Shown here: piece by piece, positions 33,520 to 42,580 of the stretch | How the letters are laid out: every line of letters starts with the position of its first letter | Position numbering within the stretch: position 1 is the stretch's first letter | Assembly (NCBI GenBank): GCA_964647355.1 | Contig: CAZYGK010000003.1 | Span: forward strand, 1-64,000 | Direction of reading: 5' to 3' | Length of the DNA: 64,000 bases | Source: SZUA-430 sp964647355 | GTDB taxonomy: Bacteria; Pseudomonadota; Alphaproteobacteria; Micropepsales; Micropepsaceae | Made by a program: the position numbers and the translations under genes | Notes under the pieces: model-generated | Seen by the model: the letters and a program-made list of their open reading frames with translations, nothing else | The model's database searches: none | Told to the model about the DNA's origin: nothing

Positions 33520-34698
33520 CTACTGCGGCTTCAGATCGCTGAGCCTGTCGACCTTGCGCAGTTCCGGGAACCAATACGCCCATAACCCGACGACCGCCAG
33601 CGTTCCTGCACCGCCGACGACCACGGCACGCACCGCGCCCCACCAGGCCGCGGTTAATCCTGACTCGAATTCACCAAGCTCGTTCGACGCACCGATGAAG
33701 AGCATGTTCACGGCGCTTACCCGTCCCCGCATGTGATCGGGGGTGATAAGCAGCGTCAGCGAGTGACGAACGTTGACGCTCACCATGTCGGTCGCGCCCA
33801 TAACGATCAGCGCCGCAAGTGACAGATAGAAGTTCTCGGATAGCCCGAACACGATCACGGCGAGGCCGAAAACCCCCACACACCCGAACATCTTCAATCC
33901 GGCATGCCGCTTGAGCGGATACATGGTCAACCAAACCGACATGACCGCCGCCCCGATCGCCATGCCCGAACGCAGAACCCCGAGCCCGAACGACCCGACA
34001 TGCAATATGTCCTTTGCAAACACCGGCAACAGCGCAACCGCACCGCCCAGCAAGACCGCAAAAAGATCGAGCGAGATCGCGCCGAGAATCTCCCGCCTGC
34101 GCCGCACATAGGCGATGCCTTCTGCCACCCGCTCGAACAGCGATCCTGTCGTCTCGGCCGGCGGCCGCACGACGGCGTCGATCGCGAAGACGAAACAACC
34201 CGCAAGAACGAAAAGGACGATGCAAATTCCGTAGGCGACGGCCGGACCGCCGATGAGTGCAGCCCCGCCGAGCGCAGGCCCTGATATGACCGCCACCTGA
34301 AAGACGGTGGACCCCACAGAGATCGCGCGCGGCAAGTCCTGCTCCGGCACGATCTGCGGCAAAAACGACTGCGATGCCGGTGCAGAGAACGCCCGCGCCG
34401 AACCGAACAGGACGAGCGTCGCAAAGTAAGGCCATGTCTCCGTCACGCCGCTTAGTGTCAACGCGATGAACAACACGGCACACGTCGCTTCGACGGCATA
34501 GCTCGCCGTCAGCATGAGCCGCCGTTCGAAGCGGTCGGCCAAGTCACCGGCGTAAAGCGTGAGTGCAAACATCGGCACGAACTGAGCGAGCCCGGCGAGC
34601 CCAAGCGTCAGTTCGTCACCGGTGATCTCATAAAGCTGCCAGCCGACCGCGACCGATTGCACCTGCATCGCCACATTGCCGGCAAAGCGCGACGCCAA
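33520..34698 (-). CDS. MFS transporter, exporter-like
   Basis: About 392 residues with eleven to twelve transmembrane helices and the MFS signature AGDLADRFERR between helices 2 and 3. The pattern fits the MFS_3/EntS-like exporter group. The in-frame TTG at 34698 is used, but homology seems to begin about 11 codons earlier (TRNLKFFLASRF is the usual N-terminus of this group), where no ATG, GTG or TTG exists before the stop; an ATT start or a lost start codon is possible. Substrate unknown. Confidence 0.8.
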   Translation of the reverse strand: MASRFAGNVAMQVQSVAVGWQLYEITGDELTLGLAGLAQFVPMFALTLYAGDLADRFERRLMLTASYAVEATCAVLFIALTLSGVTETWPYFATLVLFGSARAFSAPASQSFLPQIVPEQDLPRAISVGSTVFQVAVISGPALGGAALIGGPAVAYGICIVLFVLAGCFVFAIDAVVRPPAETTGSLFERVAEGIAYVRRRREILGAISLDLFAVLLGGAVALLPVFAKDILHVGSFGLGVLRSGMAIGAAVMSVWLTMYPLKRHAGLKMFGCVGVFGLAVIVFGLSENFYLSLAALIVMGATDMVSVNVRHSLTLLITPDHMRGRVSAVNMLFIGASNELGEFESGLTAAWWGAVRAVVVGGAGTLAVVGLWAYWFPELRKVDRLSDLKPQ

Positions 34699-34741
34699 GA
34701 AGAACTTGAGATTGCGGGTAAAAATGACCGAACCGCCCGCG

Positions 34742-34960
34742 CTATTTCCGCTTCAACATCGCAGCCAGTGCCCTTAAGGCGGCCGTCACGACAACGGCAA
34801 CGGCCAGAATCCCGATGACGGCCCACGAGCCGAAATCGAACACCTTGCCCTCTTCCAGGTAACGCGCGAGCCCAAACCCGCCCAGCGACACGACGACGAA
34901 CACGGCGCCGATCTTCAGCGTCTGAAAGAACTTCGCGAGCGGTGTTTTAGGCGTAGCCAT
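34742..34960 (-). CDS. Small two-TM membrane protein
   Basis: A 72-residue protein with two transmembrane segments (about 15-30 and 45-66) and a basic C-terminus (MLKRK). Function unknown. It starts three bases after the stop of the upstream membrane protein and ends 43 bases before the MFS start, so these three genes form one likely transcription unit. Confidence 0.6.
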   Translation of the reverse strand: MATPKTPLAKFFQTLKIGAVFVVVSLGGFGLARYLEEGKVFDFGSWAVIGILAVAVVVTAALRALAAMLKRK

Positions 34961-34962
34961 CC

Positions 34963-35436
34963 TCAGCCCTGCGGTTGCGTCAGCCGCGCGAAGGTAAGAC
35001 CGGCGAGCGCGCCCACCAACATCTGCGCGCCAAGACCGAAGATGCCGCGCGCGCCGAATACGCCGACCGTCCCCACCGTCATCTTGAGAGCCGTGAACAG
35101 CACGAACATCGCGACCGCGCCCGCCACCGCAAAAACGATCCACCGTAGCCCCGTGAAGCGCGTTACCAACCCCGCCGCTAGGAAGGCGATCAGAAGACCG
35201 ACGCTGGTCAACACACCGTAAGGCGGCGCGTTCGGTGCCATACCGACCTCCATGTTGACGACGTCATGCCAAATCCAGCCGAGCCTGTCGCCCATCGAAA
35301 GCACAACCGGCGTTCCGGTATTGGCTTGCGTTGCCGCCGCGAGCCAAGCCTCCTGCACGAACAGCGAATGCACCGCCGCACCCAGCACCGCCATGACGAG
35401 TGCCGCAACCAGAAACGCGACAAGTCTGCGCAACAT
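34963..35436 (-). CDS. Four-TM membrane protein of unknown function
   Basis: A 157-residue protein with transmembrane segments at about 5-22, 70-88, 96-113 and 130-148, and a periplasmic loop after the first (FVQEAWLAAATQANTGTPVVLSMGDRLGWIW). GGGGAGG lies in front of the ATG at 35436; an upstream TTG also exists. It is the first gene of the three-gene membrane cluster ending in the MFS transporter. Not assigned to a family. Confidence 0.7.
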   Translation of the reverse strand: MLRRLVAFLVAALVMAVLGAAVHSLFVQEAWLAAATQANTGTPVVLSMGDRLGWIWHDVVNMEVGMAPNAPPYGVLTSVGLLIAFLAAGLVTRFTGLRWIVFAVAGAVAMFVLFTALKMTVGTVGVFGARGIFGLGAQMLVGALAGLTFARLTQPQG

Positions 35437-35520
35437 GGGCAAAACCTCCCCAACCGAAGCAGACTTTGCTTATGCCCTGAAATAGGGTCAGATGTCTCTA
35501 GCGACATAGGAGCGATCGGC

Positions 35521-36684
35521 ATGCACCGGCGGGCACTTGCTTTAGGCGCCAGCATTTTGACCATGGCGGCCGCGCGCGCTGACGTGCTGCCCGACCCGCT
35601 CCATTTGCCGCCCCCCAAACCGCTGAACGCCCCTGCCGTCGACACCGGTTACAAGGTAACTGAGGTCGCCAAGGGCCTCGACCACCCGTATTCGCTGGCC
35701 TTCCTGCCGGACGGCGCGATTCTGGTAACGGAACGCGCAGGCCGCCTGCGAATCATCAAGAACGGTCAGCTGCAGCCGCAGCCGGTCCCCGGCGTGCCGC
35801 CCGTACATGTGGGCAGCCAGGCCGGGCTTTTCGATATCGTCCTGCACCCGAAATTCGCGGAGAACAACTTCGTCTATCTGACATACGCCGGCGGCACCAA
35901 CGCCGCGAACAGCACGCATGTCGCGCGCGCACGCTTCGACGGCACGGCGCTGCGCGATCTGAAGGTCATCTTTCAAGCAACGCCCAACAAGGACACGAAC
36001 AATCACTACGGCGGCAAACTTGCGTTCCTTGGCGACGGCACATTCGCACTCACGATCGGCGACGGCTTTGAGTACCGCGAGCAGGCGCAGGATCTGAACT
36101 CCGATCTCGGCAAGATCGTGCGCCTGAACGATGACGGCAGCGTCCCGCAAGACAATCCGTTTATGGGCGCGATCGGTGTCACGAACTACGAGGTCTTGAC
36201 CTCGGGCCACCGCAACCAACAGGGCCTCGCCTATGATGCGGTGGCAAACCGCCTCTACGAAACCGAGCATGGCCCGTTCGGTGGAGACGAACTCAACATC
36301 ATCGACGCGGGGCGCAACTACGGCTGGCCCGTCATCACCTACGGCCTCGACTACACCGGCGCCTATGTGTCGCCGTTCAAGGAATTCCACGGCATGATGC
36401 AACCGGTAACGCAATGGACGCCGTCCATCGCCCCCTCCGGCCTTGCGATCTACCGCGGCGACAAATTCCCCGCATGGAGCGGCGACGCCTTCGTCGGTGC
36501 GCTTGCGCACAAACACCTGCGCCGCATCGACCTTGACGATCAAGGCCACGCCGTCGGCGAACAGCGCCTTCTGACGAAGCTCGACAAGCGCATCCGCGAC
36601 GTCCGCGTAAGCCCGGACGGCTATATCTACGTCACCACCGACGAGGACGTCGGCAGCGTCCTCAAAATCGAACCGGCACCGTAA
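35521..36684 (+). CDS. PQQ-dependent sugar dehydrogenase-like protein
   Basis: A 387-residue secreted six-bladed beta-propeller of the soluble glucose dehydrogenase/Asd type: signal peptide (about 1-21), then GLDHPYSLAFLPDGAILVTERAGRLRI, LFDIVLHPKFAENNFVYLTYA, SGHRNQQGLAYD, ETEHGPFGGDELN and GRNYGWP. The propeller, His and Arg positions that hold PQQ and Ca in the family are present. It probably oxidises an aldose sugar in the periplasm. AGGAG lies eight bases before ATG 35521. It is followed by the dioxygenase after one base. Confidence 0.88.
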   Translation: MHRRALALGASILTMAAARADVLPDPLHLPPPKPLNAPAVDTGYKVTEVAKGLDHPYSLAFLPDGAILVTERAGRLRIIKNGQLQPQPVPGVPPVHVGSQAGLFDIVLHPKFAENNFVYLTYAGGTNAANSTHVARARFDGTALRDLKVIFQATPNKDTNNHYGGKLAFLGDGTFALTIGDGFEYREQAQDLNSDLGKIVRLNDDGSVPQDNPFMGAIGVTNYEVLTSGHRNQQGLAYDAVANRLYETEHGPFGGDELNIIDAGRNYGWPVITYGLDYTGAYVSPFKEFHGMMQPVTQWTPSIAPSGLAIYRGDKFPAWSGDAFVGALAHKHLRRIDLDDQGHAVGEQRLLTKLDKRIRDVRVSPDGYIYVTTDEDVGSVLKIEPAP

Positions 36685-36685
36685 C

Positions 36686-37534
36686 ATGGGAATGAAGATC
36701 GGCCGCCTCGCCGGCGCCCTGGGCGCAGAGATCCAAGGGCTCGACCTCGCACGCGAACAGTCCTCGACCGAAATCGCAAGCTTGCGCCAGGCGCTGATCG
36801 ACCACCTCGTTGTCACGATCCCAGGCCAGTCGCTGTCGCTCGACAATCTCGAACGCCTGACCGACCAACTCGGCGGCCGCGCCGTGACGCCGTTCGTCAA
36901 GCCCTTGCCGGACCGGCCCTACGTAATCCGCGTGCTGAAGGAGCGCGAAGACAAGTTGAACTTCGCCAACGCCTGGCACTCCGACCTTTCCTACCTACCC
37001 GAGCCGCCAAGCTTTACGTTGCTCTACGCTCACGAAGTCCCCGACTTCGGTGGCGACACCGTGTTTCAGAACCAATACCTCGCCTTTGAAACGCTGTCGG
37101 ACGGTTTGAAGGCGACGCTGCGCGGCTTGCGCGCCGTTCACTCCGCTGGCGCCGCCTACGGAACGGGCGGCTTCCTCGACAAGGTGAAACACAAAATGTC
37201 GACCGAGATCGCACCGTCTGATGAAGCGTTCCAAGAATGCATCCACCCTGCGGTCGTTCGCCATCCCGAAAGCAAGCGCGAGGCACTCTTTCTGAACCCG
37301 GTCTACACGACACGCTTCGACGGCTGGAACCAAGCCGAAAGCCAGGCCCTGTTGCAGCACATCCACCGCCACCAAACGAACGAGAACTTCACCTGCCGCG
37401 TGCGCTGGGCGAAAGGTACACTGACGATTTGGGACAACCGCGCAACGCAACACAACGCCTTGAATGATTACCACGGCCAGCGCCGCGAAATGTTCCGCAC
37501 CAGCGTTGCAGGCGGACGGCCGCAAGCGGCATAA
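36686..37534 (+). CDS. TauD/TfdA family Fe(II)/2-oxoglutarate dioxygenase
   Basis: A 282-residue enzyme with the iron-binding HxD in AWHSDLSY and the distal His and Arg in WDNRATQHNALNDYHGQRREMFR. The family hydroxylates a substrate, often taurine or another sulfonate, or an aromatic acid, using Fe(II) and 2-oxoglutarate in the cytosol. The substrate here is unknown. It starts two bases after the sugar dehydrogenase, and the AAA+ gene starts seven bases after it, so the three may share a transcript. Confidence 0.9.
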   Translation: MGMKIGRLAGALGAEIQGLDLAREQSSTEIASLRQALIDHLVVTIPGQSLSLDNLERLTDQLGGRAVTPFVKPLPDRPYVIRVLKEREDKLNFANAWHSDLSYLPEPPSFTLLYAHEVPDFGGDTVFQNQYLAFETLSDGLKATLRGLRAVHSAGAAYGTGGFLDKVKHKMSTEIAPSDEAFQECIHPAVVRHPESKREALFLNPVYTTRFDGWNQAESQALLQHIHRHQTNENFTCRVRWAKGTLTIWDNRATQHNALNDYHGQRREMFRTSVAGGRPQAA

Positions 37535-37541
37535 CCGCGTC

Positions 37542-40500
37542 ATGACCTTGTTGATCGGCCTAATTGTCGGTTTCGCCGCTGGTCTTTTCGCAGCGCGCTT
37601 CGTGCGCGAGCAAAGGAACGGCGCGAACCCGCCCGCACCTCCCGACGCAGCACAAAGCCCGCCGCCGATCGAACCTCCACCCTCGGCGGACGAACCCGAA
37701 CCGCTCAGTGCAAAGCTCCATCGACTCACCGCGCCGCTCGAGTCGTTCGGTGATGCGACCGCACACCCGCGCGAACTGGCGGACCGCCGTGAATTCGCGG
37801 AGGCCGTCGCGCTGTTCCTTGAGCCCGGCGTTTCGCGCGAAGTCGTCACACAATACGCGCTGGGTGCAAACTGGACGATGTCGTGCGCCGCTCTGCAGGC
37901 GCTCGGCCAGCGGCCGGACGGGGCCCAGTCGGCACAAGAGATCGCCTCGTTCTTTAGCCGCCTCAGGCCCTGGGCCATGCACTACGGACTTGAGTACCTG
38001 GCCTCGCTCAAGACCCGGATCGCCGCTGGCGCACCCGTGGTGAGCGCGGATCATTGGTGGCAGGACAACCTGGTCATACCGTCGCTGTTCCGCAGCTATT
38101 TCACAAAGCTTCAGGAACTCGGCGACAAGCCGGTATTCGGCCCCTCCGCAACCGCAGCCCATGCGAGCGAACCCGCACAGATCGAAGCATTCTTGCGAAG
38201 CCTCGATCACCCGTTTGCGACGGCGCTGATCGCCGACCTGCGCACCACCCGCGCGGCCAAACTCGATCGCCAATTCTTGGAGAGCTTTGGCCGCTTCTGG
38301 TCGAAGTCGGACGAACCGCTCATCGAACCCGAAGAGTGGAAAGACCTGCTCTCGACCGCAGAGACCTCGCTCACGCACGCGCCCGCGCGCTCGCTAATCG
38401 TGCGCGGCGAGCCGAAGGTGGGCAAAAGCGCGTTCCTACAACTGCTCGGCGACCGGCTCATCAAGAAGGGATGGACGATCTTCGAAGCAGGCGGCCCCGA
38501 ACTCCAAGCCGGTCAAACTTATATCGGTCAGCTTGAGGAGCGCGTCCGCCGCCTCGTCAACGAAGTCACGGCCGACAAGCGCGCCATCTGGTATGTGCCC
38601 GACATTTTGCAGATCGCCGTCAGCGGCACGCACCAGGGCCAGACCGCGAGCATCCTCGACCAGGTGCTGCCGGCCGTAACTGCGGGTCGGCTCGTCATCG
38701 TGAGTGAAGCGACACCCACGAAGGTGACGCAGCTCGTGCAATTGCGGCCGAACCTCAAGGGCGCCTTCGAAGTCGCGCCGCTCGCGCCAATGAGCGAGGA
38801 GCGAACCGAAAAGCTCGTAGGTGCCTACCTTGCCGCACTCTCGCGCGCGTCAAAAGTTGCGTTCGACCCGGCCACCGGCTCGCATGCACTGCAACTCGCG
38901 CGGCAATATCTGGGCACGCAGCAACTCCCAGGCGTCGTCCTCGACCTTCTAAAACTCACGTTCAACCGTTGCGTGGCGGAAGGTGCCAAGACGATCAAGT
39001 CGCACGACATCATGACGACTCTGGCGCAGGCGACGGGCCTGCCGCTCGCCATTCTGGACGGCGCTGAAAAGGTCGAACTCAGTGATGTCCAACGCTACTT
39101 CGACGAGCGCGTCATGGGCCAGGCCGAAGCCGTGCGCGCGGTCGTTGACCGCATCGCCATGCTGAAGGCAGGCCTCACGGATCCGTCGAAGCCGATCGGG
39201 GTCTTCTTGTTCGCAGGCCCCACCGGCACGGGAAAAACGGAACTCGCAAAGACGCTGGCCGCCTACCTCTTCGGGTCGGATGAACGGCTGATTCGCCTCG
39301 ATATGAGCGAATTCAAAACGCACGAGGCGATGAACAAAATCGTAGGCGATCCCTCGGGCGGTCAAACCGACTCGCTTATCCACCGCGTGCGCAAACAGCC
39401 GTTCTCCGTCGTCCTTCTCGACGAGTTTGAGAAGGCGCACGGCAATATCTGGGACCTGTTCTTGCAGGTCTTCGACGATGGCCGTCTAAGCGACGCGGCC
39501 GGCAACGTCGCCGACTTTCGCCACTGCATCATCATCTTGACCTCCAACCTCGGCGCCACATCGCACCAAACCCCTGCACTGGGCTTCGGCGCAAAGGCAG
39601 CGGCGTTCTCGTCCGATCAAATCATGCGCGCCATCGGCCAGGCGTTCCGGCCGGAATTCGTGAACCGTCTCGACAAAGTCATCGTATTCCAACCGCTTCG
39701 TCGCGACCTGATGCGGCAGATTCTCCAGAAGGAGTTGCGCAACGTCCTCGACCGCCGCGGCCTGCGCAATCGCGAATGGGCGGTCGAATGGGAAAACTCG
39801 GCGATCGAGTTCTTGCTCGACAAGGGCTTCTCGCCGGAACTCGGTGCGCGACCGCTGAAGCGCGCGATCGACCAATATTTACTTGCACCGCTCGCCGCAA
39901 CGATCGTCGAACACCGCTTTCCCCAGGGCGACCAGTTCCTGTTCGTGCGCAGCGACGGAAAGGCGATTCAAGTCGAGTTCGTCGATCCCGACGCCGACCA
40001 ACCGCAAGCGATCGCGAACACCGGCGGCGGCTCGCTCGCAGAGATCGTCCTCAGCCCGCAAGGGACCGCCTCCGAACGCAACATCGTCGAGACCGAACTC
40101 CGCGCACTGGAACAACGCCTCGCGAGTCCGGAATGGGACGCTCTCGCCACGGCACTCGCAAGCCAAATGGCGGAAGGCGCCTTCTGGTCGCGCACCGACC
40201 GCCACGGCGTGCTCGCACGCTTTGCGCTGATGGACCGTGTGAAAGCGGCCATGAAGACGGTCGCTTCGCTACGCGAGCGGCTGGACAAATCGCACGACAA
40301 AGACGGCTACTCGGCAGAGATTCTGGGCCGGCTCGCCGGGCAGATTCTCGTAACCGCAATGGGCGTCGAAGATGCGCTCGCCGACGCACCGATTGAAGCC
40401 CTCCTGATCGCCGAACCGGCGCTCGAAGGATCCGCCGTCTCGGACGAAACGCGGGCCTGGTGCGGCCAACTCTTAGGCATGTACCGCAAATGGGCGACCA

Positions 40501-40874
40501 AGCGCGGCATGCAGATCGAGGAGTACGGGGCAAGCGAAAAGCTGCTCACGATCTCCGGCTTCGGTGCATATCGCCTGCTTGAGCAAGAAGCAGGTCTCCA
40601 CGTCCTGGAAGCAACAGCCGATGACGAAGGATCGCGCGTCACCGCCCGCATCCGCGTGGCCGCGGCGCCCCTGGGCGATGTCCCCAATGCAGGTGCCGCA
40701 ACGGTGCTTCGCTCCGCAATCGACAAGGCGGCCGTTTCGAATGCCGTTGTTCGCCGCTATCGGGGCGGCGCCTCGCCGCTGGTGCGGGACGGTAAACGCG
40801 GGTGGCGTTCGGGCAAGTTCGAGAGCATCCTCGATGGCAACTTCGATTTGATCGGCGCAACCGCCGCGCGCTAG
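37542..40874 (+). CDS. Membrane-anchored ClpB-like AAA+ protein with PCRF-like C-terminus
   Basis: A 1110-residue protein. A transmembrane anchor (about 2-23) and a Pro-rich linker precede a helical region, then two AAA+ modules: the first with Walker A GEPKVGKS near 290, the second ClpB/HSP100-like with GPTGTGKTELAKTL near 560, VVLLDEFEKAH near 624, and the D2-small domain to about 800. The C-terminal 300 residues contain MYRKWATKRGMQIEEY and ISGFGAYRLLEQEAGLHVLE (about 975-1030), which resemble the PCRF domain of peptide-chain release factors, and VVRRY..SPLVRDGKRGWR. The GGQ motif is absent. It may unfold or remodel substrates at the membrane. Start at ATG 37542; the reading frame is open upstream inside the dioxygenase gene. 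Confidence 0.85.
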   Translation: MTLLIGLIVGFAAGLFAARFVREQRNGANPPAPPDAAQSPPPIEPPPSADEPEPLSAKLHRLTAPLESFGDATAHPRELADRREFAEAVALFLEPGVSREVVTQYALGANWTMSCAALQALGQRPDGAQSAQEIASFFSRLRPWAMHYGLEYLASLKTRIAAGAPVVSADHWWQDNLVIPSLFRSYFTKLQELGDKPVFGPSATAAHASEPAQIEAFLRSLDHPFATALIADLRTTRAAKLDRQFLESFGRFWSKSDEPLIEPEEWKDLLSTAETSLTHAPARSLIVRGEPKVGKSAFLQLLGDRLIKKGWTIFEAGGPELQAGQTYIGQLEERVRRLVNEVTADKRAIWYVPDILQIAVSGTHQGQTASILDQVLPAVTAGRLVIVSEATPTKVTQLVQLRPNLKGAFEVAPLAPMSEERTEKLVGAYLAALSRASKVAFDPATGSHALQLARQYLGTQQLPGVVLDLLKLTFNRCVAEGAKTIKSHDIMTTLAQATGLPLAILDGAEKVELSDVQRYFDERVMGQAEAVRAVVDRIAMLKAGLTDPSKPIGVFLFAGPTGTGKTELAKTLAAYLFGSDERLIRLDMSEFKTHEAMNKIVGDPSGGQTDSLIHRVRKQPFSVVLLDEFEKAHGNIWDLFLQVFDDGRLSDAAGNVADFRHCIIILTSNLGATSHQTPALGFGAKAAAFSSDQIMRAIGQAFRPEFVNRLDKVIVFQPLRRDLMRQILQKELRNVLDRRGLRNREWAVEWENSAIEFLLDKGFSPELGARPLKRAIDQYLLAPLAATIVEHRFPQGDQFLFVRSDGKAIQVEFVDPDADQPQAIANTGGGSLAEIVLSPQGTASERNIVETELRALEQRLASPEWDALATALASQMAEGAFWSRTDRHGVLARFALMDRVKAAMKTVASLRERLDKSHDKDGYSAEILGRLAGQILVTAMGVEDALADAPIEALLIAEPALEGSAVSDETRAWCGQLLGMYRKWATKRGMQIEEYGASEKLLTISGFGAYRLLEQEAGLHVLEATADDEGSRVTARIRVAAAPLGDVPNAGAATVLRSAIDKAAVSNAVVRRYRGGASPLVRDGKRGWRSGKFESILDGNFDLIGATAAR

Positions 40875-41701
40875 TCGGTGCCGTCGTCGGTCGAACGTCC
40901 GCCCACATAGAAGCCGCCGCGATCGAACTGCTTCAGCGACGCGTAAGCGCCTGCAACCAATCGCGCATGCGACCGCATCGTGCTCGACTTCGCCTCGCTC
41001 TCGGGCCCGAGCTGTGTGACGGCGGTAACCCCGTTCGATAGATTGTGACGCCACAACTCCTTGCGGAAAAACGGCGGCCCGTTGCGCAGACCGCGGATCA
41101 ATTCGCTCGCCGTCGCCTCGTTGATCGCCCGTCCGAAGGCACCCTGAGCGAAGAGGTTGCTCAGCGCACGCTCCAGCACCGCATCCGTCATCCCGCCGGG
41201 ATCGAAGGCGATTTCGTTCGTCAAAGTCTGAACGGCAAGCGCCTCGAATCCTCCGCCGCCGCGAACTTCGCGCACGAACAGGCCACCAACGCCCCCGCCA
41301 TGAGCGAGCTTGGACTCGAGCTTTTTCCAACCGTCACCGGTCAAGATGACGTCGGTCAACAGCTCGCCAAAGTCCTTGCGCGTCTGCACGTCCGCAAAAT
41401 CCGTCACGCGCAGGTCCGGCGCATCGACGACACGCAATTGCAGCGGCGTCGGCTTGGCCGGCTGGCGCCTCTCTTCCTTCGGCAGCGGCGGTTGAAGCGG
41501 ACTACCGACGGGAACGATCTTCGGCGCGGCCGGTGCGGCAACGGTGGGCGCGACACGCTGCGACCGCCGCTGCTCGACATAGCCAAGCACAAAGCGAAGC
41601 GCGATCAACATAAGTACAATGACGACGAGCGCTCCGATGATCCACGGAACGTTCGATACGGCACAGCCGAGCAAGTCGCCGGAACTACATGTCGAAGGCA
41701 T
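40871..41701 (-). CDS. Membrane protein of unknown function next to the AAA+ gene
   Basis: A 276-residue protein with one N-terminal transmembrane segment (about 18-40), a Pro-rich linker (about 50-85) and a soluble domain to about 276 containing VVDAPDLRVTDFADVQT, DFGELLTDVILTGDGWKKL and KELWRHNLSNG. No known family recognised. Its stop overlaps the stop of the convergent AAA+ gene by four bases. Both proteins share the layout of an N-terminal anchor plus proline-rich linker, which suggests they might meet at the membrane. ATG 41701 is used (TTG one codon earlier). Confidence 0.7.
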   Translation of the reverse strand: MPSTCSSGDLLGCAVSNVPWIIGALVVIVLMLIALRFVLGYVEQRRSQRVAPTVAAPAAPKIVPVGSPLQPPLPKEERRQPAKPTPLQLRVVDAPDLRVTDFADVQTRKDFGELLTDVILTGDGWKKLESKLAHGGGVGGLFVREVRGGGGFEALAVQTLTNEIAFDPGGMTDAVLERALSNLFAQGAFGRAINEATASELIRGLRNGPPFFRKELWRHNLSNGVTAVTQLGPESEAKSSTMRSHARLVAGAYASLKQFDRGGFYVGGRSTDDGTD

Positions 41702-41893
41702 CAATCCCCACCGATGATGCGAGCGTCAGAGAGCCTCATCCCCTCGGCCCGCGCAAGCACCTTGTCGCCAAGATTTGGGCGCGATCACAAGATGGTCAAC
41801 GCTTGCGATGGCGGGAAAACGACGGAATTCGGGCAATCGCGGCGCTTCGCCGCCGAACACGCTAAACTGGCGAGGAATCGGGAGGGTCTTCGC

Positions 41894-42580
41894 ATGTCAG
41901 GCGTAGGCACGCGGATCAAGAAGGCGCGCGAGGCGTTGAACCTGACGCAGGTGAACCTCGCCCGCGCCGTTGGCGTCTCGCAGCAAGCCGTGATGGAACT
42001 CGAGTCGGGCCGTGCGAAGGGGACAAAACACACCGCGAAGTTTGCCCGCGCGCTCGGACAAGATCCGCTGTGGCTCGAAACCGGCGACGGCCGGATGCGC
42101 GAGCCCGCAAAGGCCAAACGCCAAGCGCGCGCAGAGCCGCAAGTGGCGCTCCCCGAACTCGCCGACTACGAGCGCGTTCCCATGTTCGACATGCGAACGG
42201 CTGCAGGGCGCAACGCCCTTGCCAACACCGCGGACGCGATCGGCTTCGAACTCTTCTCAAGCACCTGGCTGCGCCAACTGTCGCCAAGCCCGTTCTCGCA
42301 ACTTGCCGTCGTCGCCATGTCGGGCGACTCAATGGAACCGACTCTTGGTCACGGCGACCACGCCCTGATCGACACCGCACAGGTGAACCTGCGCCGCGAA
42401 GGTATCTACGTTCTCCGCCTAGACGACACGCTGCTCATTCGCCGTGTGACGATGCACCCGGCAACCCTGCGCGTCACGATCGCCGCCGACAATGCACGAT
42501 ACCAGCCTTACACCGATCTCGATCCCGACGCGCTTCAGGTACTTGGCCGCGTCATCTGGATCGGGCGCGTGCTTGGCTAA
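41894..42580 (+). CDS. S24/LexA-like phage-type repressor
   Basis: A 228-residue protein with an N-terminal XRE HTH (GTRIKKAREALNLTQVNLARA, SQQAVMELESGRAK) and a C-terminal peptidase S24 fold. MSGDSMEPTL carries the nucleophilic Ser (near residue 148). The segment expected to hold the catalytic Lys (usually ..VKR..) reads LLIRRVTM here, with Arg in its place, so RecA-stimulated self-cleavage may be lost or altered. GGGAGGG precedes the ATG. No prophage lies beside it. Confidence 0.82.
   Translation: MSGVGTRIKKAREALNLTQVNLARAVGVSQQAVMELESGRAKGTKHTAKFARALGQDPLWLETGDGRMREPAKAKRQARAEPQVALPELADYERVPMFDMRTAAGRNALANTADAIGFELFSSTWLRQLSPSPFSQLAVVAMSGDSMEPTLGHGDHALIDTAQVNLRREGIYVLRLDDTLLIRRVTMHPATLRVTIAADNARYQPYTDLDPDALQVLGRVIWIGRVLG

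Noticed and set aside
41045..41893. Upstream extension of the S24 repressor frame
   Set aside because: It runs antisense through the 40871-41701 gene and shows shadow composition; homology starts at 41894, which has a strong ribosome-binding site.
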